DNA of 64,000 nucleotides from Verrucomicrobiales bacterium (GTDB taxonomy: Bacteria; Verrucomicrobiota; Verrucomicrobiia; Verrucomicrobiales; DEV007), in contig JARGOP010000011.1 in the NCBI GenBank assembly GCA_029233965.1, positions 29,807-93,806 on the forward strand, in the 5' to 3' direction. Below the pieces are notes generated by a model, which was not told the origin of the DNA, made no database searches, and saw only the letters and a program-made list of their open reading frames with translations. The first letter of the stretch is position 1, and every line of letters starts with the position of its first letter. Positions 1 through 8,912 of this stretch are shown here, piece by piece. A program made the position numbers and the translations under genes.

Positions 1-326
1 CAGTTCTCTTTCTTCACAAATTTACCGCCGTTTGCGTTCTTCTCTTTGCCCTCGGTATTGCGATTCGTCTCTTTACCGGAAGAAAGCAGAGTGACGGCAG
101 GGATTTCAGGCTGATGGCTCTCATCGTGGGATTGATTCTGTTTCAGATTGTTCTCGGTCTGTCCGTCATCGGAACAGAAAAGAGTTTCTGGGTCACCAAT
201 GTCCATGTCTTGAACGGACTGAGCATCCTCGCGTTGGCCTTTGTTTTTGCCGTACGCGCGTGGCGAGGTCGTTACGTGGAGTCCGGACTCGCTAATCCTT
301 CTTCCGGCGTTACCTTGAAGGCCTGA
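1..326 (+). CDS. ctaA: Heme A synthase (COX15/CtaA), C-terminal fragment
   Basis: The gene is cut by the left edge; the reading frame is open from base 3 to the stop at 326. CtaA oxidises heme O to heme A in the cytoplasmic membrane for cytochrome oxidase. The visible part carries two hydrophobic helices, each with a histidine in the right setting: FLHKFTA just inside the window and NVHVLNG about 60 residues later. These match the heme-ligand histidines of the COX15/CtaA C-terminal half. Heme O synthase starts 9 bases downstream, the usual ctaA-ctaB order. An internal ATG at 114 is not the real start, because the homologous sequence continues upstream of it. The identification rests on this short fragment and its neighbour. 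Confidence 0.8.
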   Translation, partial: VLFLHKFTAVCVLLFALGIAIRLFTGRKQSDGRDFRLMALIVGLILFQIVLGLSVIGTEKSFWVTNVHVLNGLSILALAFVFAVRAWRGRYVESGLANPSSGVTLKA

Positions 327-334
327 ATTCACCC

Positions 335-1252
335 ATGGCTTCGCACGAAACGGACTCCAAACCGACCGAACCTGTCGGATTGATTAAGGGAATCCAGAAT
401 GACCTTCTGGCTCTGACCAAGGCTCGTCTGAGCGTCCTTGTGGTCTACACTGCTGTGTTCGGATACTTTGTCGCGACCAAAACGAGTGGAACCTTTTCAT
501 GGTTGATTTTGTGGCACACTCTGGTCGGGACAATCCTGGCGGCATTCGGTGCTTCTGTTTTCAATCAACTGATGGAGGTCGATACCGATAAGTTGATGTC
601 GAGGACGTCAGATCGGCCTCTACCTTCCAATCGGATGCCCAAGCCGCTGGCCTTTATTCTCGGCTGGCTGCTTTCCGCGTTCGGACTGATTCATCTCGGG
701 GTTATGGTCAATGTGATGGCGGCGGCAATGGGGGCAGCAACGCTCATCACCTATCTCTTCATCTACACTCCCATGAAACGGGTATCCACCTTCAATACGG
801 TGGTGGGTGCTGTGTCAGGGGCCCTGCCTCCCTTGATTGGTTGGGCCGGAGGAGGGGGGGCGCTCTTGAGTTTCGGTGCTCTCTTTCTTTTCCTGCTGCT
901 CTTTCTCTGGCAAATGCCGCACTTCGCCGCGATCAACTGGATGTATCGCGAAGAATACTCCAAAGGAGGATTTAAGATGTGGTCAAACAATGACGATTCC
1001 GGGGCGAAAACCGCTAAAATCGCGGTGTTTTTCTCCCTCCTCATCGTGCTTTTCGGCATTCTCTTTCCCTTGCTGACTCCAGTCCTCGCGATCTGGGGTG
1101 CGCTTCCCTGTGGCATTCCCGGAGTCGTGATGCTTCTTCTCGCGTTGAAGTTTCAAAGATCCGGCACCCGCGAAGATGCCCGCCGCCTCTTTTTCTACAC
1201 CCTTTTATACCTCCCTCTCATGATGGTCTTCGCTTATCTGGCATGGCTGTGA
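335..1252 (+). CDS. ctaB: Protoheme IX farnesyltransferase (heme O synthase)
   Basis: A 305-residue polytopic UbiA-superfamily prenyltransferase that adds a farnesyl group to protoheme, giving heme O, the substrate of the upstream heme A synthase. The first Asp-rich motif is visible around residues 77-97 (NQLMEVDTDKLM followed by RT..RPLP). The second conserved loop, YTPMKRVSTFNTVVG, lies near residue 148, and GALPPLIGW and LFLWQMPHFAA are typical of CyoE/CtaB. Length is normal for the family. It sits 8 bases after ctaA and 30 before the SCO gene, so it is very likely cotranscribed with both. Confidence 0.95.
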   Translation: MASHETDSKPTEPVGLIKGIQNDLLALTKARLSVLVVYTAVFGYFVATKTSGTFSWLILWHTLVGTILAAFGASVFNQLMEVDTDKLMSRTSDRPLPSNRMPKPLAFILGWLLSAFGLIHLGVMVNVMAAAMGAATLITYLFIYTPMKRVSTFNTVVGAVSGALPPLIGWAGGGGALLSFGALFLFLLLFLWQMPHFAAINWMYREEYSKGGFKMWSNNDDSGAKTAKIAVFFSLLIVLFGILFPLLTPVLAIWGALPCGIPGVVMLLLALKFQRSGTREDARRLFFYTLLYLPLMMVFAYLAWL

Positions 1253-1282
1253 GGGATCGGGGAGACGTAAGTAACTTTGGCT

Positions 1283-2008
1283 ATGGATGAACAAACCCCT
1301 GAGATGAATCGCAATCAGATCATCACGTGGTGGGCATCGATTATCGGTGTCTGTCTCGTTATCGCGTTCGGATCGATTTTCGTGACGCGGGCTTATTTGC
1401 TGCGTCGTGATTATGAATTTAAGAATTGGCGACCACCTCATATTGCCCGCCTCGAGACAGATCTTGATGCGATCAATCGCGACGGCCGGAAAGTGTCACT
1501 CGGTGAACTCCGGAAGAAGATTTACGTCGCCGGTTACCAGTATACGGATTGCCCGGCCGGATGTCTCGGGATGGCATCGGTCATGAAATTGCTGGAAGAG
1601 GAATTTGGGGATGATCCCCGCTTTCGACTCGTTTCCATCAGTGTGAATCCGGATGGAGACACGCCGGAGAAAATGAATACCTGGGTCAAGGAGCACGGAA
1701 TTGATTCCGATGACTGGTGGTTCCTCACCGGTGATGGCGAAGAGATTGCCAAATACATGATCTCGGAATTCAAATTCTACGGGACCGAGAAAGTAACGGA
1801 TCCGGAAAAGATTGCAGCGGTTGGCGAGTTCGCTCACGACACACGACTTGCCCTCGTCGACGGGGAAGCCAACATTCGTGGATACTATGACGTCATGAAC
1901 GTGCAACGCGGCGATCAGGAATACGATCGTCTCGTGAGAGAGCTGAAAATGGTTCTCGATCCTGAACTCAAACTCTCGGATTTCGATCTTGGAATCGAGG
2001 AAGACTAA
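1283..2008 (+). CDS. SCO1/SenC family copper chaperone for cytochrome oxidase
   Basis: A 241-residue thioredoxin-fold protein with one N-terminal membrane anchor (residues 13-40). It delivers copper to the Cu-A site of cytochrome c oxidase on the outer face of the membrane. The Cu-binding CPAGC motif (C90, C94) and the distal conserved histidine in EFAHDTRLAL (H185) are both present, so the metal site looks intact. The ATG at 1283 was chosen. A TTG at 1277 lies nearer the GGGGAG at about 1259-1264 and would add two residues. It belongs to the heme A/oxidase assembly operon. Confidence 0.9.
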   Translation: MDEQTPEMNRNQIITWWASIIGVCLVIAFGSIFVTRAYLLRRDYEFKNWRPPHIARLETDLDAINRDGRKVSLGELRKKIYVAGYQYTDCPAGCLGMASVMKLLEEEFGDDPRFRLVSISVNPDGDTPEKMNTWVKEHGIDSDDWWFLTGDGEEIAKYMISEFKFYGTEKVTDPEKIAAVGEFAHDTRLALVDGEANIRGYYDVMNVQRGDQEYDRLVRELKMVLDPELKLSDFDLGIEED

Positions 2009-2009
2009 T

Positions 2010-3110
2010 ATGGATTATTCGATTTTTCCCCCTATCAATGCCGGGTTGAACACCTTGAGCACGATCCTGCTGATCACGGGATTCCTTTTGATCAAGTCAG
2101 GTCGAAAAGAGGCACACAAAAAAGTCATGATTGGAGCTCTTGCGAGTTCTGCGGTCTTTTTAACCTGTTACCTGATTTACCATTACGGGGTGGGGCATAC
2201 GGAGTTTCCGAAGGAGTACCCGGTCGCCCGCCGGATCTATCTTGCGATTTTGATTCCTCATATCATCCTCGCGGTGGTGAATGTCCCGCTGATCATGCTC
2301 CTCGTGATTGCCGCGTTCCGCGGGAAATTTGAAAAGCACAAAAAGCTGGCGCGATTCACCTTTCCCTCCTGGCTCTTTGTTTCCATCACCGGGGTTGTGA
2401 TCTATTTTTTCATCTATGTTTGGTTTCCTCCCACGTCCGGAGCGGACGAGGCTGAAGTCGGAAACCTGCCTCAAGCCACTGAGCGAGTCACCGTGGTTGA
2501 GGGCAGGACCACATCCGGTGACCTTGTTTTTGAACCGGCATTTCAAGTCTATCGGGCCGTGGCCGGGCAGAAACATGTCGAGGTGAGCTTTGCGGTTGAG
2601 AACACGGGCGCAAAGCCCGCCAAAGTTTCGCGTCTTGTGAGCGGCTGTGAATGCCTTTCCGTAGAGATTGATCAGGATCCTGTGCCTGTGGGCGCGAGGG
2701 CAATCGTTACGGGGGTTTTCGATACGGAAAAGCTCAGGGGGCAGTCCGAGCGGAAAATCACGATCCAGTTCGAAGGCGAAAGCCGTCCGGTTTTCCTCAC
2801 GACCCGGATTGAAACCGAGCCGGTCTATACGATCACTGAAGAAATGACTTCCTGGGAGATTGGATCAAAGCCTGAGACGAAGACGGTCGAGTTTCGGGTC
2901 GTCCGTGAAGAACCGGTCCGGGTATTGAGCGCCGAGAGTAAAAGAAAAGAGGTGACCTGTGAACTGGTGACAATCGAGGACGGACGGGCCTACGATCTAC
3001 GGCTCACTCCCGAATCGACTGACGAAAGTCTCCTCGGAATTATCCGCATCGAAACGGACTGCGAAATTGAGTCGTACGCCCGTCCCCTGGCCTACTTTTC
3101 GATTCAATGA
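2010..3110 (+). CDS. DUF420 membrane domain fused to a DUF1573 domain
   Basis: A 366-residue protein. Residues 1-145 are a four-helix DUF420 (YozB/CtaM-like) domain with conserved histidines in YLIYHYGVGH, ILIPHIILA and the KHKKLARFTFP segment. This family is tied to cytochrome oxidase assembly. After a short linker, residues 175-366 resemble DUF1573, with a beta-rich fold and a GCECLSVEID segment with two cysteines at the usual place, probably extracytoplasmic. The ATG at 2010 follows the SCO stop by one base and is preceded by GAGG at good spacing. The stop overlaps the rhodanese start. The two domains are usually separate proteins, so the fusion is notable. Function is inferred from the operon. 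Confidence 0.8.
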   Translation: MDYSIFPPINAGLNTLSTILLITGFLLIKSGRKEAHKKVMIGALASSAVFLTCYLIYHYGVGHTEFPKEYPVARRIYLAILIPHIILAVVNVPLIMLLVIAAFRGKFEKHKKLARFTFPSWLFVSITGVVIYFFIYVWFPPTSGADEAEVGNLPQATERVTVVEGRTTSGDLVFEPAFQVYRAVAGQKHVEVSFAVENTGAKPAKVSRLVSGCECLSVEIDQDPVPVGARAIVTGVFDTEKLRGQSERKITIQFEGESRPVFLTTRIETEPVYTITEEMTSWEIGSKPETKTVEFRVVREEPVRVLSAESKRKEVTCELVTIEDGRAYDLRLTPESTDESLLGIIRIETDCEIESYARPLAYFSIQ

Positions 3111-3562
3111 AATCAATGGGAACAGGAAAGCAGGTGATCGTGATCGTAGGGATCTCGATTGTCGCGACGATCCTTTCCGCCGTTTTTCATCCGAAGCGCC
3201 CGGCGTCGTACCGGGTTTCGAGTCCGGAGGAACTCCGTTGGCAGATTCAGCCGACGGAGATTGCGGCGTTGTCCCGGGATGCTGAAATTCTCTGGGTCGA
3301 TGCCCGCGAGCGGGAAAAGTTTGAAGTGGACCACATGCCCGGGGCGATCCTGCTGAATCTCGGAGAGTGGGGAGATCTTATGTTTCAGCACATGGATACC
3401 CTCCAGGGAGCCTTTGAACGACCGGTCGTGGTCTATTGCGATACGGAAAGCTGCGGGAAGAGTCAGGAAGTGGCGAAGCGGCTCCGTGAACTCCTCGGGC
3501 TCGATCCCGTCTATGTCCTGAAAGGGGACTGGCGGGAGTTGATTCCCCCTCCGGAGTCTTGA
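3107..3562 (+). CDS. Membrane-anchored rhodanese-like protein
   Basis: A 151-residue protein with an N-terminal hydrophobic anchor (residues 9-27) and a single rhodanese domain. The conserved features are VDARERE, the H-x-PGAI turn and an active loop starting at Cys111 (YCDTESCGKS), followed by the C-terminal LKGDW segment. The catalytic cysteine is kept, so sulfur transfer or thiol chemistry outside the membrane is plausible. The start overlaps the previous stop by four bases, indicating translational coupling and the end of the oxidase assembly operon. A nearby in-frame ATG at 3116 is an alternative start. The substrate is unknown. Confidence 0.82.
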   Translation: MKSMGTGKQVIVIVGISIVATILSAVFHPKRPASYRVSSPEELRWQIQPTEIAALSRDAEILWVDAREREKFEVDHMPGAILLNLGEWGDLMFQHMDTLQGAFERPVVVYCDTESCGKSQEVAKRLRELLGLDPVYVLKGDWRELIPPPES

Positions 3563-3572
3563 TGCAGCCCAA

Positions 3573-4997
3573 TTACTTTCGCACTTTCCACAAGGGATTC
3601 GGTGTGTGCGCCATCTCGAAGAGTTCTTCAGCTCTTTCCACCGTGTCGGGGTGATCAAACGCGACATTCGTCTCTTCCCCGATATCCTGCTCCACATGGT
3701 AGAGTTGTATTTCGCCGGTGAACATCGGTTCGCGGATCGCTTTCCAGGGACCGAATCGAAGAGCCTGCTTACTGCCTTTTTCGTAGAACTCCCAGTAAAG
3801 ATAGTCGTGCTCTCTCTGGCTTTCCGGATTCCCTCTCAGGGTCGGAGCAAAACTGATGGACTGCGTCTTTGGCGGTGCCTCAACCCCGGCGAGTTCGCAG
3901 GCCGTGGCGATCCAGTCGGTGAAACCGGCGACGTGATCTGACACTGAGCCTGCCTCAACCACAGAGGGCCAATAGGCGATCGTCGGTACCCGGATCCCGC
4001 CTTCAGTCAGGTCGCGCTTCATTCCGCGAAGAGGACCGTTTGCATCGAAAAACTCGGGATCATTACCACCTTCTTTATGGTGGCCGTTGTCGGAACTGAA
4101 AATGATGAGTGTGCTTTCATCGATCCCGAGGTCCTCCAACTGTTTGATGATCGCCCCGACATCACGGTCCATCCTCGTGATCATTGCGGCCTGGCCCTTG
4201 TCAGGATCCGGCCAGTCCTTGTCAGCATAGATCCCGTAGTCCGGCACCTCCTGCCCGTCCCCCTGGACGCGGCCTGCTTCGTTGTTGGCATGCGGGATCG
4301 TCAACGCGAGGTAGAGAAAAAACGGCGCCTCCTCTTTTGCCTGCCTGCCGATCCAATCGTGAACGTCCTCGGCAAAGAGATCGTGAGAATACTCGACCTT
4401 GCCCTCCGGCGAGGCAAACCCGGCTCCGTCTTCCGGTTTCCCGGTCTCGATCCTGACTTCTTCCCAGAGTGGTGATGTTTTATTCTTCAGCGTCACGACT
4501 TCATCATTCCGAATCAGAAACTCGGGATAAAAGTTGTGAGCGTGCCGTTGATTGAGGTAGCCGAAAAAGTAGTCGAAACCCTGTTTGTTCGGGTGACCGA
4601 CCGAGCCGAGCTCGCCGAGTCCCCACTTGCCGATCAGGGCAGTCGAATAGCCGGCTTCTTTCATCTTCTCCGCCACCGTGATGTCGGCATCAGGCAGGGT
4701 TTGGGCCTCGGCGGCCCCGTTTCCGCGAACCCAGCAGTTCCCGGTATCCTGACCGGTCATGAGAACACACCGGGAAGGCGCACAGACGGTCGCGCCTGCG
4801 TAGAACTGCGTGAACTTCATCCCGTCTGCGGCCATGGCATCGAGGTTCGGGGTCTTGATCTTCTCCTGCCCGAAGCAACCGAGATCGCCATAGCCGAGGT
4901 CATCTGCGAGGATGAAGATTATGTTTGGCTTTTCCGCCCCGTTAAGTGGGAGCGAAGCGAGACTTATCAGCGCCAGAAAGCAGGAGAGAATTTTCAT
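3573..4997 (-). CDS. Secreted type I sulfatase
   Basis: A 474-residue arylsulfatase-family hydrolase with a signal peptide ([20 protein letters not shown]). The metal-binding start [10 protein letters not shown] and the formylglycine signature CAPSR (Cys72, the residue converted by the maturase) are intact. Further metal and active-site segments follow: [16 protein letters not shown] and [11 protein letters not shown]. It would hydrolyse sulfate esters, perhaps on polysaccharides, in the periplasm or outside the cell. The ATG at 4997 was chosen because the signal peptide begins there; in-frame starts at 5027 and 5033 are possible. It is convergent with the rhodanese gene, 10 bases away. The exact substrate cannot be read from sequence. 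Confidence 0.9.
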   Translation of the reverse strand: MKILSCFLALISLASLPLNGAEKPNIIFILADDLGYGDLGCFGQEKIKTPNLDAMAADGMKFTQFYAGATVCAPSRCVLMTGQDTGNCWVRGNGAAEAQTLPDADITVAEKMKEAGYSTALIGKWGLGELGSVGHPNKQGFDYFFGYLNQRHAHNFYPEFLIRNDEVVTLKNKTSPLWEEVRIETGKPEDGAGFASPEGKVEYSHDLFAEDVHDWIGRQAKEEAPFFLYLALTIPHANNEAGRVQGDGQEVPDYGIYADKDWPDPDKGQAAMITRMDRDVGAIIKQLEDLGIDESTLIIFSSDNGHHKEGGNDPEFFDANGPLRGMKRDLTEGGIRVPTIAYWPSVVEAGSVSDHVAGFTDWIATACELAGVEAPPKTQSISFAPTLRGNPESQREHDYLYWEFYEKGSKQALRFGPWKAIREPMFTGEIQLYHVEQDIGEETNVAFDHPDTVERAEELFEMAHTPNPLWKVRK

Positions 4998-5060
4998 TTC
5001 CCTAACTTGCAAAGGATGAGTCCTCATTACCACCCCGAATCAGGGGCGCGATGCCGGACA

Positions 5061-5474
5061 TTAGGGTTCGAAAACGTTCTCAAGAAAACGTTCCAGTCCG
5101 TTTTGCTCGAACCACTCGAGGGTCCAGGTATCGCCGCTGACAACGGCCTTCGCGTTCTCGCCCGGAACCCGGTAGGCATCGGCGTCAACAGGGCCGTTTG
5201 CGGTTTGAACGCTCACCGCGACACGCTCATAGAAAGCATCTTCATAGAGATCCAGTCGCTGCAGTGCCGGCGCCGGGACATCAAAAAAGACGCGGCCCGG
5301 AACTTCACCTTCGTAGTCGGGACCCTCTTCACGGATCGCCGGAAAGGTGGCCTCCCGGACTCTCCAGATTGAGTGTCTCGAAAGCTTTGCCTCCGCTGAT
5401 TCCAGATCAGGACATTCCGTGACCAGTTCCCAGATCCGGGGAACTAGTAAAGTGCCGTAGACGAAAACATTCAT
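5061..5474 (-). CDS. Gamma-glutamylcyclotransferase-like (AIG2-type) protein
   Basis: A 137-residue cytosolic protein with the family hallmark at its N-terminus (VFVYGTLL). The acidic segment with LYEDAFYER in the middle is where the family keeps its catalytic glutamate. Members of this fold cyclise gamma-glutamyl amines or related amides. Many bacterial members have no assigned substrate, so only the fold is claimed. It lies upstream of the sulfatase on the same strand, with 63 bases between them, and is divergent from the lipoprotein gene. Length is normal for the compact family form. Confidence 0.8.
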   Translation of the reverse strand: MNVFVYGTLLVPRIWELVTECPDLESAEAKLSRHSIWRVREATFPAIREEGPDYEGEVPGRVFFDVPAPALQRLDLYEDAFYERVAVSVQTANGPVDADAYRVPGENAKAVVSGDTWTLEWFEQNGLERFLENVFEP

Positions 5475-5524
5475 GAAAAAGGGAGTGTCTTGCTTTTTGA
5501 ACCGCTATCGCTCATTCTCGATCC

Positions 5525-5959
5525 GTGCAAGCAGTCTCACACATTCTTCTCATCAGCCTGGGAAGCCTTCTCCTCATCGCGGGTTCGGGATGCAAGACGA
5601 CGGGTGACAAGGATAGGCCGGACGAAGCAGCGCCTGCCGGGGCAACCCCGGCGATGAAGATCCCGGTTGGGGCGCTCCACGTGGTTCGAGAGGACGAAAA
5701 TTTTGTTCTGATTCGATCGACACGATTTCTCCAGATTGAGCCGGGAACCGATCTCATGGTTTTTGGAAATGGAGGGATTGAAACGGCGAGGCTCAGAGTG
5801 AGTCCGGCGAGAAAAGGCCAGTTCGTGACGGCGGATATCGTCTCCGGAATGCCGAAAGTCGGCGATCAGGTGGTGATGGACTATGTGGCTCCGAATCAAG
5901 CGGCGGCAGCAGCCGGCGGGACGGGGGGGTCCGACGATGAGATTCAGGTTCTCGAGTAA
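5525..5959 (+). CDS. Putative lipoprotein of unknown function
   Basis: A 144-residue protein starting at a GTG. The N-terminus has a hydrophobic stretch ending in a lipobox (IAGSGC, Cys23), so a lipid-anchored envelope protein is predicted. The mature part is a small beta-rich domain (ENFVLIRSTRFLQIEPGTDL, then VSGMPKVGDQVVMD) with an Ala/Gly-rich tail. I do not recognise the family. It stands alone between a divergent GGCT-like gene and the WYL regulator. Confidence 0.65.
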   Translation: MQAVSHILLISLGSLLLIAGSGCKTTGDKDRPDEAAPAGATPAMKIPVGALHVVREDENFVLIRSTRFLQIEPGTDLMVFGNGGIETARLRVSPARKGQFVTADIVSGMPKVGDQVVMDYVAPNQAAAAAGGTGGSDDEIQVLE

Positions 5960-6037
5960 TGATGACTCAAGAGGGTAAGGTCAGATACTCAACAGGGTTG
6001 ACTTGACGGCACTTTCCCCTGACGGGACTTTGAGAAA

Positions 6038-7048
6038 ATGGCGGATGAGACGTCCAGAAAAGCAGGAGGGACAAGACGTCCTCTGGAGCGGGTCCTCCGG
6101 ATTCATGAAATGGTGTCGAGAGGTCGATTGCCGAACGCCAATGAGATGGCGCGTGAACTGGAGGTGAACCGGAAGACGATCCTGAGGGACATTCGTTTCA
6201 TGCGGGACGACCTTGAGTTGCCACTGGTTTACGATGAATCACGTCATGGCTATTTCTATTCACGACCGGTGAATGAGTTTCCCCTCTTGCAGACATCGGC
6301 CGACGATCTCGTTGGACTGATTCTCGCGCGCAATGCGCTGGGGCCCATGAAAGGGTCGGCTCTGGAGTCGACACTTCGCAGTAGCTTTCAGCGATTGCAG
6401 GCAACGATGAGTGATCAGGTGACGATCCCATGGTCGGAGATCGATCAGGCATTCTCCGTGAAGTCGACCGGGATCACAGAACGTGATGTTTTCGTGTTCG
6501 AACGGCTTGCCAAAGCGGTCCTGGAAAGTCGGGAGTTACATTTCGATTACCGGAAGCTCAGCGATGAGAAACCGATGAAGCGGCGGCTGCAACCCTATCA
6601 CCTCGCAGAGATTGATGGCGGTTGGTATATTATTGGTCAGGATCTGGAACGGGGTGCGAGGAGAACGTTTGCGGTTCAGCGCATGAAAAGTGTTCACCTC
6701 ACGGAGACACGGTTTCAACGGTCACATGATTTCAGGTTGGACGACCATTTCGCCGGGAGTTTCGGAGTCTGGGCCGGGGAGGGGCAAGGGCCGGGCCACT
6801 TCGAAGTGAAAGTGCGTTTTTCCGGTTTTGCGGCGCGTGTTGTTGCGGAGCGTCGTTGGCATCCCAGCCAGGAAATCGAAAACGTTGCTCCTGACGGAAG
6901 CTTGATTGTGCTCACCTTGCAGTTGTCCGCCCTCGAAGACATCGCCCGATGGATTCTCGGATTCGGGTCTCAGGCACAGGTCATGGCACCCCCCGAGCTG
7001 GTTGAGAGGGTGTCCTCAGAATTAAAACGGGCCGCAGCTCAATACTGA
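6038..7048 (+). CDS. WYL-domain transcriptional regulator (YafY-like)
   Basis: A 336-residue cytosolic regulator. Residues 15-65 form a DeoR-like winged helix-turn-helix (NANEMARELEVNRKTILRDI), followed by a linker. A WYL ligand-sensing domain lies at about residues 165-220 (LHFDYRKLSDEKPMKRRLQP, then GGWYIIGQD), and a C-terminal WCX-like extension follows. WYL proteins bind nucleic acid or small ligands and often control DNA-damage or defence genes. No obvious target operon is adjacent, since the next genes are convergent. The ATG at 6038 gives the full N-terminal HTH. Confidence 0.88.
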   Translation: MADETSRKAGGTRRPLERVLRIHEMVSRGRLPNANEMARELEVNRKTILRDIRFMRDDLELPLVYDESRHGYFYSRPVNEFPLLQTSADDLVGLILARNALGPMKGSALESTLRSSFQRLQATMSDQVTIPWSEIDQAFSVKSTGITERDVFVFERLAKAVLESRELHFDYRKLSDEKPMKRRLQPYHLAEIDGGWYIIGQDLERGARRTFAVQRMKSVHLTETRFQRSHDFRLDDHFAGSFGVWAGEGQGPGHFEVKVRFSGFAARVVAERRWHPSQEIENVAPDGSLIVLTLQLSALEDIARWILGFGSQAQVMAPPELVERVSSELKRAAAQY

Positions 7049-7049
7049 T

Positions 7050-7265
7050 TTACTCATAGCAGGGGACGACAAAGGAGACGGGTAGACGAATCATCTGTCC
7101 GGGGCGAATCGTACTGGTCTGATTGATGCGCACGATGACATCAGGAGTGGTTCCGCAGGCAGCGGCAAGTGATTGAATCGTTTGTCCCTCCTGGACAACC
7201 CAGGGAATACACTGGTCCGGAAGATCATCGTGATTTTCCTTTTCCGTCGGATCCGGGACCTCCGG
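7050..7265 (-). CDS. C-terminal LysM domain, probably a fragment of the locus upstream
   Basis: This frame ends in a clear LysM peptidoglycan-binding module: WVVQEGQTIQSLAAACGTTP, then VIVRINQTSTIRPGQMIRLP, followed by a short tail. Upstream of about 7265 the same frame reads as an unlikely Pro/Arg-rich string, while the neighbouring frame continues a coherent Gly/Ser/Pro-rich sequence that ends just here (stop at 7225). The simplest reading is that the LysM module is the C-terminus of the 7225-8139 product and is separated from it by a one-base frame change near 7235-7260. No start codon of its own is convincing. Boundaries are approximate. Confidence 0.55.
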   Translation of the reverse strand, partial: PEVPDPTEKENHDDLPDQCIPWVVQEGQTIQSLAAACGTTPDVIVRINQTSTIRPGQMIRLPVSFVVPCYE

Positions 7266-8139
7266 AGGGTATCGGTGGGGGAACTGCTCCGGGAACGCCA
7301 CCTCCGGTTGATCCTCCGGCGGCGGTGACGGGAACAACCGGAAGTAAGGGGGGAAGCCTGCCGCCATGGCTTCCACCGGAGTTAACGGAACCGGAAGCGC
7401 TGGATTCGCGGGGCAGGGCTGAATTCGAGCTCGATGGATTTGAGAGCGGAGGATCATAGATTTGACCGCCGGAAGGGGGCACCGGTGGAGAAGATCCCCC
7501 GACGGGGTTGATGGATCCACCGGCGGAAGGCAGGCCGGAAGCGGAAACGCCGGGGGCTGCTGTTGCAGTCACGCCTCCCCCTGTCGCACCGGTAACCGCG
7601 ACCTGTGGCGGGACGACGACGGGGGGGATCGGGGTAATGAGAGGACGCCCGGGTAAATCCGGGTTGCCTGAACCGGGCGGATGACTTCCCTGATTCGAAT
7701 CCGTCATTCCTGCGGGAGCGTTTGAAATTCCTCCGGAGGCCGAAGCTCCACCGCCAATGCCGCCACCTGTCGAAGCGGCAGGAATAGAAGCCGGAGGAAG
7801 AGAGTCTTGCTGCGGTGCCGATGGCGCTGAGACTGGAATCTCTGTTGATCCGGTTTGAATCGTGGAGGAGCCGCCGGAGAGGCTTCCAACTGCGCTGCCT
7901 GATGCGACGCCGCCCGAGGCAGGCGTTGGAGAGATCGGTCGGATATTTCGCGGACCTCCAGGCTCGGGAGGGCCCTCCTTGATCGTTGTTTGGCCGGGGC
8001 CTGTCGATGGCGGGGGAAGGGAATTCCCGGCCTGTCCGCCATCGGGGGTGATGTTGAAATTTCCCTCGCCTCCCACCATGGGACGATTTCCGCCCGCCCC
8101 GTCGACGCCGGAAACAGGATCCGATTCCCGCCCGCTCAA
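7225..8139 (-). CDS. Gly/Ser/Pro-rich low-complexity segment, middle of a probable LysM protein
   Basis: A 304-codon frame beginning at a TTG that overlaps the stop of the upstream frame by four bases. It encodes almost only Gly, Ser, Pro, Ala and Thr, with no recognisable fold, as expected for a flexible envelope linker. It stops in a GGAAAAGGAAAA stretch immediately before the LysM-coding frame takes over. It may be a separate translationally coupled gene. Because the segment before it has a membrane anchor and the segment after it has LysM, the three frames more likely make one protein of about 600 residues, interrupted by a -1 and then a +1 frame change. Confidence 0.5.
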   Translation of the reverse strand: MSGRESDPVSGVDGAGGNRPMVGGEGNFNITPDGGQAGNSLPPPSTGPGQTTIKEGPPEPGGPRNIRPISPTPASGGVASGSAVGSLSGGSSTIQTGSTEIPVSAPSAPQQDSLPPASIPAASTGGGIGGGASASGGISNAPAGMTDSNQGSHPPGSGNPDLPGRPLITPIPPVVVPPQVAVTGATGGGVTATAAPGVSASGLPSAGGSINPVGGSSPPVPPSGGQIYDPPLSNPSSSNSALPRESSASGSVNSGGSHGGRLPPLLPVVPVTAAGGSTGGGVPGAVPPPIPSGGPGSDGKGKSR

Positions 8140-8912
8140 GCCGCTGTTTGAACCCGCTTCCCCAACGTCGAATTCAAGCCGATGGCGTCGCCACCGCGAG
8201 TTCCGTATCCGACACCGGAACCGACGTTGATCGGAACGTAAGGCACGGCGCGACGCTTTCCTTCTTCAGCGGCAGCCCCCGCGATTTCGTTTCCGGTCAT
8301 TCCACCACTTTCCGCGCCGCCGCCCAACCCTCCACCGCCACTGCCATTACCGAAGAATTCGAGAACTTCCTTTCCGGATTCATGAAAGGATGGCGCGACG
8401 ACCTCTTTCCCGGAAGAGGCATCAGTGGATTCGGTCACTCCCTTGGCATCACTCTCATGAAAACCGGGAGGGAGCGGTGGTTTGACCCCTTCATTACGGA
8501 GAGAGCCAACCCGATAGGGGTCAACTTTGCTTCCCGGAGCAGCGACGAGGCTCAGCGCATTCAGAGTGAGTCGAAGCGACTCAAGGGCGGAGACATCGCT
8601 CAGGTCGCCTAAATTTTCTTCGCCCTCTCCATTGTTGAGGATTTTTCCAATGACACGATCCACCTTGATGGCTGGTTCAGGCTCGATAGGCAGGGCAATT
8701 TTGCGCCCTTTCAATGAATGAGCCTTCGAATCCTCAGTCGGTAGATCGCTGTTTTCCCGGCTGAGAAACGAGTCGTCTGAGGAGGATAACCACAGGAATA
8801 TCGAAAAGCAGCCAAGGCAGAGCGATCCGAATCCAGGGAGAATAAATTCCAGGGTGACTTTCCGGATTCGTCGGCGGTTTTTCTTGAAGCGATTCTGCGG
8901 AAGTTGAGGCAA
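8136..8912 (-). CDS. Membrane-anchored N-terminal part of the low-complexity/LysM protein
   Basis: A 258-codon frame from a TTG start. A basic N-terminus (FKKNRRRIRK) precedes one transmembrane segment (residues 24-46); an acidic, mostly disordered region and then a Gly-rich part follow. The sequence is in the same frame as the LysM fragment 900 bases downstream, and the intervening low-complexity frame is offset by one. No ATG exists nearby and no ribosome-binding site is evident, so the start is uncertain. No catalytic domain is seen. If the frames are joined, the product would be an inner-membrane-anchored, peptidoglycan-binding spacer protein. Confidence 0.5.
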   Translation of the reverse strand: MPQLPQNRFKKNRRRIRKVTLEFILPGFGSLCLGCFSIFLWLSSSDDSFLSRENSDLPTEDSKAHSLKGRKIALPIEPEPAIKVDRVIGKILNNGEGEENLGDLSDVSALESLRLTLNALSLVAAPGSKVDPYRVGSLRNEGVKPPLPPGFHESDAKGVTESTDASSGKEVVAPSFHESGKEVLEFFGNGSGGGGLGGGAESGGMTGNEIAGAAAEEGKRRAVPYVPINVGSGVGYGTRGGDAIGLNSTLGKRVQTAA

